Of a DNA stretch of 64,000 nucleotides, positions 44,504-56,540 are shown piece after piece. Source of the DNA: Laccaria trichodermophora (Eukaryota; Basidiomycota; Agaricomycetes; Agaricales; Hydnangiaceae); assembly GCA_018417955.1 (NCBI GenBank), contig JACTVC010000004.1, positions 434,001 through 498,000 on the forward strand, read 5' to 3'. Both the position numbers and the translations under genes were made by a program. Each line of letters begins with the position of its first letter. The stretch's first letter is position 1. The notes beneath the pieces were generated by a model, which had not been told where the DNA came from, ran no database searches, and saw only the letters and a list, made by a program, of their open reading frames with translations.

Positions 44504-44690
44504 TGTTGGAATAGTACAATCCGGCATTTGCCAGTATATTCTTGCACTCAATTAATTAGTAATATTGGACTATTAACTTAGTAATCCTGAGTATGTAGAT
44601 AACTCTAGAACATGGTAGATACATAGTAATTAGGTATATAAGGACTGTAGAATCTTGTACATAATAATAGTTCATCCTCTATTTCCAACA
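44504..44690 (+). repeat. 3' LTR (187 bp) of gag-only copia
   Basis: Partner of 43172-43358. It is followed by the ACTGT duplication. Confidence 0.9.
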
Positions 44691-45358
44691 ACTGTCTTTA
44701 AGTTAAAGTTGACAAAAAGTCGATGAAGGCGGTTTGCACTTGCACATCCTTAACCTTGAGGAATCATTCCTAAACCTGTAGAAGTGTGGCATCCACCATC
44801 TTCGCTGTGACAGATTCGTCCTATTCCCTTTCTTTCTCAGTCTCCTTGTCATTAGAGATAGCGGAGCTTATCGAGGGGCCATCGAACTCTATATCTCTGA
44901 AGACGTCAAGATCATCTGCTTCATTTGTGATGATGGTTTTCCCTTTCAAAAGCCATGCAGCAGGCTCCTGCTCCTTCTCCTCCCGCTGAGCCTGCTCCTG
45001 CTCCAGCGCCTCCAGACTAACCCGCTCTCGCTCATCACTTGCCTGGTTTGCTTGCTCCCCCTTGTTACCATCATTGGCTTCCCAATTGCGGTTGGCAGAA
45101 GGACGAGTGTGTAAGTGTAGATCAGGCCACCTTTTGTGACTTTGACTCAGACCCTATGTTGATGGTTTCTTGTCGATGTCATGTGCGCAAGCACGACTGG
45201 CTCTGTAAGACTTGCAAAATAAACTGAAAGCCTCAAGGAGTATCATGATATGAGTGTTTGGAAGGTGGTGTTGTGTGCCCTTCAGAGCCCTTCATACACA
45301 GTGTTGGTCTCCATATGATTCCTCGCCTTCCGAAAAGCTAATTTGTCTTGTAATAATG
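44691..45358 (-). pseudogene. Decayed copy C of the unknown gene at 28259, middle fragment
   Basis: Sequence resumes after the gag-only element and matches the complement of copy A (GTTAAAGTTGACAAAAAG, GAGCTTATCGAGGGGCCATC, AAGGAGTATCATGATATGAG). Frames are broken. It is interrupted again at 45359 by the nested copia element, whose TAATG duplication is 45354-45358. Confidence 0.7.
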
Positions 45359-45430
45359 TGTTGGAATAGTACAATCTGGCATTTGCCAGTATATTCTCGC
45401 ACTCAATTAATTAGTAATATCAGACTATTA

Positions 45431-45646
45431 CAGTGCCTTGCATAATGCTTTGCAGTGTGAGTTTTTTAAAATTGTATTTGGCTGTGTTTGAACTGGACCT
45501 GAGATGTCACACTCTGGCCTATTCCTTGCCTATTCTGGACAGGGATCATTTTGTTTGGCCTTAGTTGTGACATCTCAGGTTCACTACAAATATAATCAAA
45601 TACAATTTGAAAAAATTCGTGCTGCAAAGCATTATGCAAGACACTG
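45431..45646. mobile_element. Palindromic mariner-like MITE, 216 bp, TA target
   Basis: Starts CAGTGCCTTGCATAATGCTT and ends, in reverse complement, CAGTGTCTTGCATAATGCTT. The two halves stay complementary for roughly 90 bp each, so the whole element can fold on itself. TA flanks both sides (45429-45430 and 45647-45648), and the gag-only copy shows the empty LTR site. Confidence 0.92.
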
Positions 45647-45857
45647 TAACTTAGTAATCCCGAGTATGTAGATAACACTAGAACATGGTAGATACATAGT
45701 AATTAGGTATATAAGGACTGTAGAATCTCATACATAATAGTAGTTCATCCTCTATTTCCAACAGGTTATGGGCCCGGCCCCCAGTAAAGAGACTCACCGC
45801 TTTTACTGCACTTGCGCACTTGCTGCCCTATCTTATCTCGCAGCTATTTATAGCATC

Positions 45858-46540
45858 ATGTCAAGTGATTGAATAATTGCAACCATCACAAAGCTTAATA
45901 GCCAGAATTATCATGACTGGAAATTTGCAGTCAGTATAGTGCTTCAGAAGAAGGGATGTTGGAAGGTGACTTCAGGAGAAGAAGAAAAACCATCCACAAA
46001 GGAGGCAGAGAAATCATGGGAGACTAAAGCTGAGGAAGGATTCACATGACGCTAAAAATGGACCAGAAGCGTGGAAAGTGCTGAAGGATATTTACAAGAA
46101 GAACAGTTGATCCATGCGCATAACCTTAAACAGCAATTCTATGGATTTGAGCATGACACGAGCACATCAATTTCTGCTTATGTCAACAACATCACAGATC
46201 TGGCGAGAAAACTCAATGCCATCAGACTATCACTCTCAGATCAAGACATTACAGATGTCCTTATATGAATACTCAAGCATAGCTACATCACTTATTGCAT
46301 TAAAGGAGGAGTTAACAACAACTGATGTTAAAAGTGCATTGCTTGAGGAGGAACAACAAAAAAGAGGGCCAGGCACAGAGATTGCTCTATATAGTAATGG
46401 CATCAATAATGATGGAAAGGGACCAGGTGGGCGCAGAGGCCCAAATTGGGATTGCCGTGAAGGATTAATTGATAATCGCATGTGCTATCGCTGTGGACGC
46501 ACCAGACATATCTCAAGACACTGCAAAGCCGTCAAAACAG
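45858..46540 (+). pseudogene. Wrecked copia Gag, 5' part of the nested element
   Basis: Parallels the Gag at 43453 but starts MSSD followed by TGA. It has a further TGA where the sister copy has CGA (about 46108), lacks about 50 bp after EEGFT, and has another small deletion near 46266. The zinc knuckle CYRCGRTRHISRHC survives, with one Gly changed to Arg. It is cut at AACAG by the 389-bp-LTR copia and resumes at 51846-51933. Confidence 0.85.
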
Positions 46541-46929
46541 TGTAAGAATATCTAAATGATAACAAGTAGAACTCAGTGTTTGTGCATGGTAGCCAAACGA
46601 CTATAGATTCACCTAAACGATAACAAGTAGAACTATGGGTGAATCAGTACAATGAATAGAACAAGTAAGTAGAGGAATTTACCTCAGTGTTTGCAAGTAG
46701 TAGCCAAATGACTGAGGTGTGAGTACGTAGAGTATGGTACTTATATACACTACTGAGTAAATCCAAGGGGGTTGCGACGCACGCATGGTATGTATCACGA
46801 GTAATGGTGAATATGAAATAAGCTGAACATGTGGACAGGGGGAAAAGATATATGTAATGAGAAACAATAGAAGGAATGGACATGTGAAGATGGTTGTTGT
46901 GAGGGTGTCGTCACCTTGTTATTCCAACA
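46541..46929 (-). repeat. 3' LTR (389 bp) of the dead copia
   Basis: In element direction it begins TGTTGGAATAACAAGG and ends TATTCTTACA. Partner of 51457-51845. Confidence 0.92.
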
Positions 46930-46936
46930 CTCCCCC

Positions 46937-49900
46937 TCAAGGGACGGAAAGTCCGAGCTGAGACGCGAAATGTTTGACTTTCGCAGATGGAAGGGCTTTG
47001 GTGAGCGTGTCGGCAACCATGTCATCTGTAGGGCAGTAGATGAGCCGAATAGAACTGTTTTCGATGATGTATCGAATAAAATGGAAGCGAATGTCAATGT
47101 GCTTGGTATGTGCGTGATATTGATGATCTTTGGCGAGTGCGACAGCAGATTGATTATCTGAGAAGAGAGTGGTGGGGTTGAGCTTTCTGGGGAACAATTG
47201 CGAGAGGAGGGAGTGAAGCCAGAGTGCTTCCTTTGCTGCATGGGTAACGGCAACGTACTTGCTCTCAGTGGTAGAGAGGGAGACGATCTCCTGCCGTTTG
47301 GCGCTCCAAGACACGGCTCACCCATAAAGCATAAAAGCGTACCTGGAAATTGCATGCCTATCCTCAGCCATGCTCCCATCCGCATCCGCATATCCAACTA
47401 AACTGTCCTTCACCTCACCATAAGTTAACCAAAGGTCCATTGTTCCCTTCAAATAGCGAAAAATCTGCTTGACGGCGTCCCAATGTGCGAGACCGGGGTT
47501 CTTTGAGAACCGAGAAATGGTTTGAACTGCAAACGAAATATCAGGACGAGTACCAAGAGAGGCATACATGAGGGAGCCGACTGCTTCCAAATAAGGGACG
47601 TCATGCATCTTGGCGATTTCAAGGGTAGTGGCTGGAGCCTGGGACGTGGAAAGTCAAGTGCTGGTTTCCATGGGCATCGAGACTGGTTTGAGATCCTGGA
47701 AATTATATCTTGTGATGATGGACTCAATGTAGGAGTGTTGGGACAAGTGGATGGTCCGGCGTTCGCAGTCGCGTTTGATCTCGATGCCAAGGAGCCAGTG
47801 AAGCTCCCCAAGGTCAGTTATGTCCACATATTCAGTGATTTGACGCTTGAAGGCAACAATGAGGGTGAGCGTGGACGCAGCGATGGTGCAGTCATTGACA
47901 TGAATGACAACGATTATGGTAGTGTGACCATTGTGACCACCATGACGATAGAACACAGCCTGATCAACGTCGCTTCTGACAAACGCCAAACGCTTCACCA
48001 GGATCTCCACAAGCTTCTGGTACCAACGATGACCCGACTGCTTCAAGCCGTACAAGGTCTTCAGGAGATGGCACACCTTTCCAGAGGAGTTGGGTGCAGG
48101 GTATCCAGGGGGCTGTTTCATGTAGATGGTTTCATTTTTGGTAAGTTCACCATTCAATTACGTGCTCTTGATGTCAATCTGATGTAGCTCGAAATCAAGC
48201 TTGGCAGCCATTGTGAGTACAGTCCGGATTGATGCAAGTTTTGCAACTGGCGCGAACGTGTCGAAATAATTGACACCTGGCACTTGCGAGAAACCTTGAG
48301 CAACCAAACGTGCCTTGAAGCATACAACATGTCCAGCAGTGTCCTTCTTCACATGAAAAACCCATTTCGACCCAACAAGATTGGCCCCAGCTGGTAGTTC
48401 AACCAGTTCCCAAGTGCCAGCCTTCTTGAGTGTCTTCAATTCCTCGAAGATCACCTTCTCCCAAAACAACCAATCTGCGCCACGTTTCGCTTCAGCAAGG
48501 CTATGGGGTTCCAAACCCTCAGCCTCACTCATCTCTGCCACCATGGCATGCTTGACCAGGTCGACGGCCATAATCCAATCTGCGGTTCCCTCCCCCTCAA
48601 TCTCACGAGGCTGTTCAACGATGGGTGGCACTTGCACACCAGGTGCAACAAGGGGATCAGATGGGCAAGAGGAGTTCACAGCGCACCTGGCAAGAATGTC
48701 GAGCACACATTGGCTTGGTTTGTGAGTATGCTTCCTGCAGGGTTCGTCCTCCTCAGGTTCGCTTTCGGCAGGAGTTTCAGCTGAGGTGGTTGGTTCAGAC
48801 TGGCTAGGTGGTGTCACAATGGTGGGGGAAGGGGATGGTAGTGTGGAGGTGAGTTCATCGGTTGTTGTTTCGACAAACTGCCAGTCCTCCCCCTCAAGAT
48901 GATCAACTGATGTGCTAGTAGGGTCAAAATAGACATTGCACTCAACTGTCACTGTCTTTGTGTCCAGCCAATAAACCCGGCACCCCTTGCTCTCGTCATC
49001 TACACCAACCCAATGACCCTCATGGACACGGCCCCCCAGCTTATTGCCCTTTTCCACACAGATCCAACACTTATCACCCCATTCACGCACACCGCTCAGA
49101 TCCAGCTTCATGCCAAGGGCTGCTTCATAAGGTGTTTTGCCATTGACAGCCTTTGTCAACATTCAATTCATCAACCAAACAACGTGACATGCCGCCTCTC
49201 CCCACAAATACTTGGGAAGGCCACTAGTGTGCAAGAGGGCTCGAATGTGTTCAATGATAGTGCGGTTATGCCGTTCTGCAACACCATTGTGTTGAGGGGT
49301 ATGATGGACAGTAAGCTTTTGCTTCGTGCCCTTTGACTTCAAATGAACTGTGAATTCTTTCCCCAGGTATTCTCCCCCTCGATCTGAGTGAAGAACACGA
49401 ACCAGCGCTTTGAGCTGGTTTGTGGACCAAGCCTCGAACTCCTTGTAGGCCTCAAAAGCCTCATCCTTCGAGCAAAGAAGATAAAGGTGGGTAAGCCAAG
49501 TGTAGTCGTCAATGAATGTAATGTAGTAACGTCGTCCACCTTTCGTCTGAACAGGAGCAGGTCCCCAGAGGTCGGAGTGGACCTCTTCACCAAATTTCTT
49601 GGCGCGCTCGCCCTCGTGAGCCTTTGGGACAGGCTTCCTCGTAGCTTTAGCATAGATACATGACTTGCAGAAAATTTCTGCGTCAGCCATAGAGACCAGA
49701 TGAACACCTGTCACGAAGCCCTGGGTAACAAGTTTCTTTGCAATGCCTGGGGAAATATGGCCCATTCAACGATGGAGCTGCTCCAAGGTAACAGCCTCTG
49801 CTGCTATGTTAGCAGACTCCCCCTCATGTACAACTTTGTACAGGCCACGGCTCGACTTAGGGACAAAACCAAGTTCCTCCCCATCAGGCCCTCAGATGAC

Positions 49901-51397
49901 ACACTTGCCACCTCCGAAAGTGGCCAAAAAACCATTGTCGTCGAGTCGTCCAACAGAAACAAGGGTGTACCCAACCTCGGGAGAATAAAGAACTTCCGTG
50001 AGGCACAGCTGCGAGATGTCGGCACCATTAGGTATGTCAATCACCATCTCGCCCTTGCCAACTGCTTGAAAATCCTGTTTGTTGGCAGCTCGGAAGGATT
50101 TCGGTGGAATCTCAATAAAATTTTCAAGATTGTTTCAATATGGGGAAATATGGGACATGCAACCAGAGTTGTAAACCTCAGTACGTGTGGCATTCTCTGT
50201 GTTGCTACTGCTAACAAATGCCGCAATGTCTTCAGGAATGCCAGAGTCCTCCAGCGCAAACGGCGCATCGATAGCTGGCGCGGAATCCTCAAACAAGTTG
50301 TCAGGATCCCAATCACTCCCTTCAGAACACTCTTGGTCCCTCACCCCTTCATCTGCCGCATTGGAAAACCAGTCGCTATCAACAATGCCACCACTCTCAG
50401 GCTCATCATCGGAATCAGAGTCTGACACATCCTGGAGTTCAGGCATGCTGTCATCTGACTCATAGTCAGTGACGGCCATGGCAGCAAAAGCCCCTTCACA
50501 TTCCGAGTCTGAGTTCACGCCAACAGCGGCATTGGCAGAGCTGCTTTTTGGTGAGTCTTTCGATTTCTTTCCATCCTTTGCTTTGTTGGGACATTTATCC
50601 CTAAAATGCCCTTCCCCTCCACAGCCCCAGCAGGAACCACAAGGATATTTGTGGTTACAGCCCCCAGCCTTTCCACCCTTCGACGAAGATGCAGTCATAG
50701 CCTCATCGTGATCGTCCTCTTTGGGAGACTTCCCATTAGAGCGACATGAGTGCTGAGCTTTCTGCCACTTGTATTCCTTGGAGATCAGGGAAATGAGGGC
50801 ATCGGGGTCAATGGTCTTTGACGTGGCATAGAGCTTAGTGGCGGCAAGCTGATTTGAGGCGAAATTGGAAAGGGACATAGGAAGGGACGAAATGATGGTG
50901 GAAAGGTAATCTTTGGTATCAATCTCGACACCCACTGTTGCTAACTCCTTGCACTTCACACGTAGGGAATCCAAGAATTCTCGGACATTGCCTTTCTCAG
51001 GGCACTTCATGTCCAGGAAGCACGCATGAAGTTCCATTTGTGCGAATGCGCCTTTCTGGGTGAATTCCATGGTAATTGCTTCCCAGTGCTCCTTCACTGA
51101 TGATTTGTTTTGAATACGCATCAGGGCGGAATCAGGCAGCTTCTGGGTGAGAAGGGACCTGGCAGAGTGCTTGTCCTTCTCCCACTTCTCAACAGCAGTG
51201 AGTTCCTCGGTAGTGGGTGCAGAGGGGTTTGTGGCAGTGGGACATGGGGTGGTACCAGAGAAGTGACCCCAGAACCCTTTAGGCTGGACAGCGTCTTCGA
51301 AACGGAGGGAAAATACAGCCCAGTTGAGGCCGGTAGCATCAAGCTTGGGAACAGATGATGGGAGGATATTGTTGAGCGAAGCGGTGGCGACAGACAT
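46937..51397 (-). pseudogene. Copia Gag-Pol polyprotein, one frame with seven stops
   Basis: One frame of 1487 codons from ATG 51397 (MSVATASLNNILPSSVPKLD) to 46937 without any frameshift. It has stops at 50135, 49892, 49766, 49163, 48158, 47654 and 47318. Six are TGA and one (48158) is TAA. Order: Gag with zinc knuckle CWGCGGEGHFRDKC; protease with VYNSGCMSHISPY, where the catalytic Asp of DSG is Asn; integrase with HRxMGH...CKSCIYAK, HSDLWGP, HSDRGGEY and NGVAERHNRT; RT with VIHVNDCTIA, where the first Asp of the YVDD box is Asn; RNase H with STTESKYVA and SDNQSAVALAKD...HIDIRFHF. Protease-integrase-RT order defines Ty1/copia. The substitutions mostly fit loss of CpG. Confidence 0.94.
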
Positions 51398-51456
51398 AGT
51401 AGCAGCGTGCAAGGGGTACACAGTAAAATAGGCAGGGTGCGCGGGGCCCAATAACC

Positions 51457-51845
51457 TGTAAGAATATCTAAATGATAACAAGTAGAACTCAGTGTTTTTG
51501 CGTGGTAGCCAAACGACTATAGATTCACCTAAACAATAACAAGTAGAACTATGGGTGAATCAGTACAATGAATAGAACAAGTAAGTAGGGGAATTTACCT
51601 CAGTGTTTGCGTGTGGTAGCCAAATGACTGAGGTGTGAGTACGTAGAGTATGGTACTTATATACACTACTGAGTAAATCCAAGGGGGTTGCGACATGCGC
51701 ATGGTATGTATCATGAGTAATGGTGAATATGAAATAAGCTGAACATGTGGACAGGGGGAAAAGATATATGTAATGAGAAACAATAGAAGGAATGGACATG
51801 TGAAGATGGTTGTTGCGAGGGCATCGTCACCTTGTTATTCCAACA
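51457..51845 (-). repeat. 5' LTR (389 bp) of the dead copia
   Basis: Partner of 46541-46929. It differs at a handful of sites, several of them CpG transitions. Confidence 0.92.
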
Positions 51846-52160
51846 AACAGCTGATGGAAAAGATATCAATAATTCACCAACAAAGGAAACATCACAATTT
51901 GCAATTGCATTGCTAGGTGATGCATGTTATTGAAGGAATTATGGAATTTCCCAGGCTATCAGCAAGTAAGCAGTTGAGGAGGAGCTCCTGCCGAAATGGG
52001 GGAAAATATATTTTGGGATGCCTATCAGGCAAAAGACTGCAGATCTAAGGGATGATCTACAGATATTTAGGTGCTGATGCTACATGACCAGCACAGACAT
52101 GAAGGAACTATTTTTAGGATTTATTTGAAAGCTCTTCAGAAATGCCGAATCGAGGAGGAG

Positions 52161-52271
52161 TGTTGGAATAGTACAATCCGGCATTTGCCAGTATATTCTC
52201 ACACTCAATTAATTAGTAATATCGGACTATTAACTTAGTATTCCTGAGTATGTAGATAACACTAGAACATG
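52161..52271 (+). repeat. First piece of split 3' LTR (nested copia)
   Basis: Begins TGTTGGAATAGTACAATCCG after GAGGAGGAG. It is interrupted at ATG by the 4.4-kb TIR element and resumes at 56677, then 57317-57364. Confidence 0.9.
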
Positions 52272-52789
52272 CACCTTAAACAAGGGACAATCAGGCAGTT
52301 AAGCAAAGCCCTTGACGGATTCCATGACAAAGTAATCATTTTTGCATTGGTTATGTAATTACAACAAACCAATGGGAATTTTTTTATTGTGACCATATGT
52401 CTGCCAATTGTTCAAGGGGGACTGACAGAGAAAAAACAATTAATGTGCTTATTGTTTAAATTTGCCCACAACTGTGTTACCTAGGCGAAGCTTTGCAAAA
52501 AATAAAAGTTTTTCCTATTGCCGAAGAGGCAGACTGAATTGTTCCTGAAATTTGTTATGTTTACAAATTTTAATTCTTCCTAGCCTTTTGTCCTGTGGAT
52601 GTACCTCAAGACACATTTTAAAAATAGTAACAACATTTTTTTTACATCTGGACGTCACCTTTGCACAATAGGCAAACACACCATCAATATAAAAATTTTC
52701 CCACAAGTCTGTGTTAATTACATAAGAGGTGTATGAAGGCCGTCTGTGGACAAAACTGTTTTTTTTTAGAGGAACCCAATTTTCAAGGA

Positions 52790-53180
52790 ATATTGTTGAC
52801 AAAAGTAAACAATTGTTAACAATCTTTGACAATCTTCAGCTTTTGTCAAAGATTTTCAACAATTTTGAACAATTGTCAATGTAGTTATGTGTTTTTTTGG
52901 TAACAATTGTTGACAATCTATAACTATATTTCAACTTCAACAATGTCCAAGTTTCTTCCACTTTCTTGCATAAAATTGACAAATGTCAACAATCTTTGCT
53001 TTCTTTTACTTTTTCTGACTTTCTTTAACTTTCTCTGACTTTTTCTGACTTTCTCTGACTTTTTTTACTTTCTTTGCAACTTGCATCTGTAAAGGAATAA
53101 TGAATGATCTTCAACAATCTTTGCTATTGTATTTGACAGATTTCTACATTTGATATATTCTCTCTCCAGATTTTGTCAAT
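52790..53180. repeat. Left subterminal repeats of the CACTA-like element
   Basis: Repeated TTGACAATCTT, AACAATTGTTGACAATCT and TCAACAATCTTTGC words, then a CTTTCT/TCTGACTTT pyrimidine tract at about 53000-53080. Such words are transposase-binding sites in known CACTA elements. Confidence 0.6.
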
Positions 53181-55079
53181 GATTGTTGAATAACTTCAAC
53201 TTGATGCCTGCCCAGTACCAGGACCAGCATCAGCATATCCATGATCAGGGAGGTGTTGTCATTCCTGTGACTTCAAGGCTATTTTGAGCCATGACTGTTG
53301 AAACAACAGTGTACTGCTGGGGTGGTTGGCAGACATCCATCTCTTTTTGGCAACCAGGCTTCTGTGCTCCAAGGTTCATTTCATACTTATCACCAGAGGG
53401 CTTGAGTGGTCTTTGCAATGTTGCAGAACCAAGAGGGTCAACCCCACTTATAATGGTCAACCTCCCTTAATGCCTTGGATCCAGGCTAGTTCCATCCCAC
53501 CTTTCACTCAATATATTCCTGCCTTTGCAAGCATCCCAGTAAGGTTGGCCAGTCTTAATCCATGCTAGCATCTAACTTGGCCTTGATGACTCCATGCATG
53601 GTGAACAAGTTGCTGTTTACTGTGGATGTCTTGATTGAGAGCACACCCTCAATCAGTGTCTCAAAAACACTGCAAGAAGGGATACCTCACTCACAACCAC
53701 CTGGCTCCCAAACCTAGAACTCATAGTGATGATGTGATGCCATAGAGGCTGGTACTTCCCTGATAACCACTGTGCTCAACCTTGCCTTGGCTGAGTCAGT
53801 AAATCAACCTTGTCATCAATTCAGCATAAAAGATGTTGTGTTCCACTTCAACCATCCCTCTGTCTCTTTTTGTATTGACCAGAGCTCTGCCATGTGGTGT
53901 GGATTTGGCTTGATTTAAGCCTGTCCAATGTGTGTCAATATCAAGTCGAACATAAAAAGGAAAATGGGTTTCAAACTTATCTAAAAATCATCTGCAATAG
54001 TCAAGATCATAGACATTAGGGATTGCTCCTCTCTCAATGCTATTGATGACAATGTCCCAGTGATCCTCAAGAGTCAACACAGCATTGTAAAAGACTGATG
54101 TAAAGCTTGCATGCATGCAAGGGGGTGGTGGAACATGGATCCCAAACACTGGCTGGGAGGGAGGGGGGTCTGGCCGAAGGCTGAAAAAAAAAATGGTGAC
54201 CTGGTCTGTTTTTGTCACAGATTGCCCAAGCAACAGAATAAAAGCATCTGTTTGAGAGCCAGGCAGGTACTTATGATGTCTGCAATGGTGAAGGGAGTGT
54301 AGGCCATCAGAATGCCCATGGATGCTGTGATGGGTTGCGCATAAGTATAGAGGATGAGATGGAGTGCAGGAACTTTCTTTTTTCCTTACAGACATTTTAC
54401 TCCAGTTTTACTCACCAAAATTGTGTTCAGGCCATACTTGAAGCTCCAAACAAACTCCTTATGAGAGAAAGAATTTATTACATAAAGGCTCTTGTTGACG
54501 AAAGCAGAGACAAAGCTGCTTTGTACACCATGGCTGAGCTGAACATAAATTTGTTTGGATGAGTTTTTCTATGTCGCATTTTCACAGGGAAATATGCTTT
54601 TGCCAGTTCGTAAAACTCACTGCTTTCTTGACATAATATATGTTCCTCCATGCCAAGATTTGTATGCAAAGCATTTTTAACTTTGAGTTGAAGGTTTGTG
54701 AGTTTCCAGTGACTGGCAGGCTGCAGGCTAGCTTTCCTAGAAGCTGGAACCATGTGACAAAAGAAAAAAATTGAAAAAACACCAATGTTCTCCATTACAG
54801 GATACCTTGGGAATGATTTGAAGGTCAACCCTAATGTCCCAGATGTTTGAGCAATGAAATCAGAGAAATCAGGGAGAGCAAACCACAAACGGTGGAGGAA
54901 GGGCAAGGTGACTTGTCAAAAAAGCAGGAGATGAACAGCTGATACATGGCATAGAGATAAAGGGGAATGGTCTCATAAAATGTCTGTACCAAGTCTTGAT
55001 CATGAATGGCCACAGGCCAGCATCAACATTCACAACCACTTTTGGCATTAGGGGGGAAAAAACACTGAGACAATCATGA

Positions 55080-56060
55080 AATGCTGATAATAGAGCATAC
55101 AGCCAGAATGACAAGACACGGTCTTTCACAAATGGAGATGGTGCATACTGAGCATTTCTTTTAAGCCCAAGAACAGATGAAACAGATAAAAACTCACTGC
55201 TAAGTGAAATGCTCCCCCTGGGCATAAAAATTTGACATACAGCCAGAACAACAAAACATGGTCTTTCGAAAATAGAGATGGTGATTCGTTCATACTGGGC
55301 GTTTCTTTTAAGCCCAAGAACAGGTGAAACGAATGAAAACTCACAGTTAAGTGAAATGCTCCCCCTGGGCATAAAAATTTGACATACAGCCAGAACGACA
55401 GAACACGGTCTTTCGCAAATAGAGATGGAGATTTGTTCGTACTGTGCGTTTTTTCTAAGCCCAAGAACAGGTGAAACGGATGAAAACTCACTGCTAAATG
55501 AAATTCTCCCCCTGGGCAGAGAAAATTAACATACAGTCAGAACGACAAAACGCGGTCTTTCGAAAATAGAGATGGTAATTCTTTCGTACTGGGTGTTTTT
55601 TTTAAGCCCAAGAACAGGTAAAACAGATGAAAACTCACTGCTAACTGAAATTCTCCCCCTGGCCATAAAAGTCTGACATACAGCCAGAACGACAAAACGC
55701 GGTCTTTCGCAAATAGAGATGAAGATTCTTTCGTACTGAGCGTTTCTTTTAAGCCCAAGAACAGGTGAAACGGGTGAAAACTCACTGCTAAATGAAATGC
55801 TTCCCTGGGCATAAAACTTTAACATACAGCCAAAATGACAAAACGTGGCCTTTTGCAAATGGAAATGGTGATTCTTTAATACTGGGTGTTTCTTTTAAGC
55901 CTAAGAACAGGTGAAACGGATGAAAACTCACAGCTAAGTGAAATGCTCCCCACTCAGGCATAAAAATTAACATCCAAAAAGAACAACAAAACATGGTCTT
56001 TTGAATATGGAGGTGGCGATTCCCTCATACTGGGTGATTTTTTTAAGCCCAACAACAGGT
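55080..56060. repeat. Tandem array of ~146-bp units
   Basis: About seven diverged units contain GGTCTTTCGCAAATAGAGAT, then TTTTAAGCCCAAGAACAGGT, GAAAACTCACTGCTAA and CATACAGCCAGAACGACA. GGTCTTTC-type words recur near 55119, 55262, 55408, 55552, 55699, 55846 and 55993. The repeat is internal to the CACTA-like element. ORFs on its minus strand are repeat products. Confidence 0.85.
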
Positions 56061-56070
56061 GATACAGTAT

Positions 56071-56147
56071 TTTCCCACCTTTGAGGACCAAAATCCGGTC
56101 CATTCGGTGTCCGAATGGACCGGATTTTGGTCCTCAAAGGTGGGAAA
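56071..56147. repeat. Perfect hairpin: 37-bp arms, 3-nt loop
   Basis: TTTCCCACCTTTGAGGACCA begins the left arm (56071-56107). TGT at 56108-56110 is the loop. The right arm (56111-56147) is its exact reverse complement. No mismatch was found. It sits between the 146-bp array and the right subterminal repeats. Confidence 0.95.
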
Positions 56148-56189
56148 CGTGACATCATCTCTCTTGTGATGTTTACCAGCAGCAGCGGT

Positions 56190-56540
56190 CACAACAATTG
56201 TTGAAGTTTGTTGAAGATCCCTCAATTGTGGGATTGAGGGAAAGCTGAGAATCTGGAAGATTATGGGGGATTTTCCAAGATTATTCAGTCTCAATTTTGG
56301 TTGTGTACCAAACATACAGACCTACAAAATGCAAGATTGCCAAAGATCTCAGGTTGTAAATAGAACCAAACCCTAACTGTAATTGAAAGATTGTTGAAGA
56401 TTCCGCAAGATTGTTGAAGATTGTTCACAAAACTTGGCTTTCTTCCTTCACATGTTTCTGTAATGGAACAATCTTTGACAATCTTCAACAATCTTTGGCT
56501 ATCTTTGACAATCTTTGACAATTGCCAGCTTTATTTCAAG
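56190..56540. repeat. Right subterminal repeats of the CACTA-like element
   Basis: Dense AAGATTGTTGAAGATT and ACAATCTTTGACAATC words, in both orientations, mirror those at the left end. Confidence 0.6.

Larger units (their letters stand above)
43172..44690 (+). mobile_element. Gag-only Ty1/copia-type LTR element, 1519 bp (non-autonomous)
   Basis: The LTRs are 187 bp each, at 43172-43358 and 44504-44690, with ends TGTTGGAATAG ... TTCCAACA. They are flanked by ACTGT (43167-43171 and 44691-44695). The internal 1.1 kb encodes only Gag. There is no protease, integrase or RT. The primer site follows the 5' LTR, and GAGGAGGAG precedes the 3' LTR as polypurine tract. It must borrow Pol from a full-length copia. 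Confidence 0.92.
46541..51845 (-). mobile_element. Complete Ty1/copia retrotransposon, 5.3 kb, dead
   Basis: LTRs of equal length (389 bp) at 46541-46929 and 51457-51845 are flanked by AACAG (46536-46540 and 51846-51850). Transcription runs on the minus strand. The primer site GGTTATTGGGCCCC follows the right LTR, and the polypurine tract TTGAGGGGGAG precedes the left LTR. One Gag-Pol frame fills the interior. It sits in the gag of the 187-bp-LTR copia. Confidence 0.94.

Noticed and set aside
53988..54395. Minus-strand ORF in the CACTA-like element as a transposase
   Set aside because: No catalytic motif or continuous coding length. At best a decayed fragment.
56071..56147. Reading the perfect hairpin as a transcription terminator
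   Set aside because: No gene ends there, it has no T-tract, and intrinsic terminators of that kind are bacterial.
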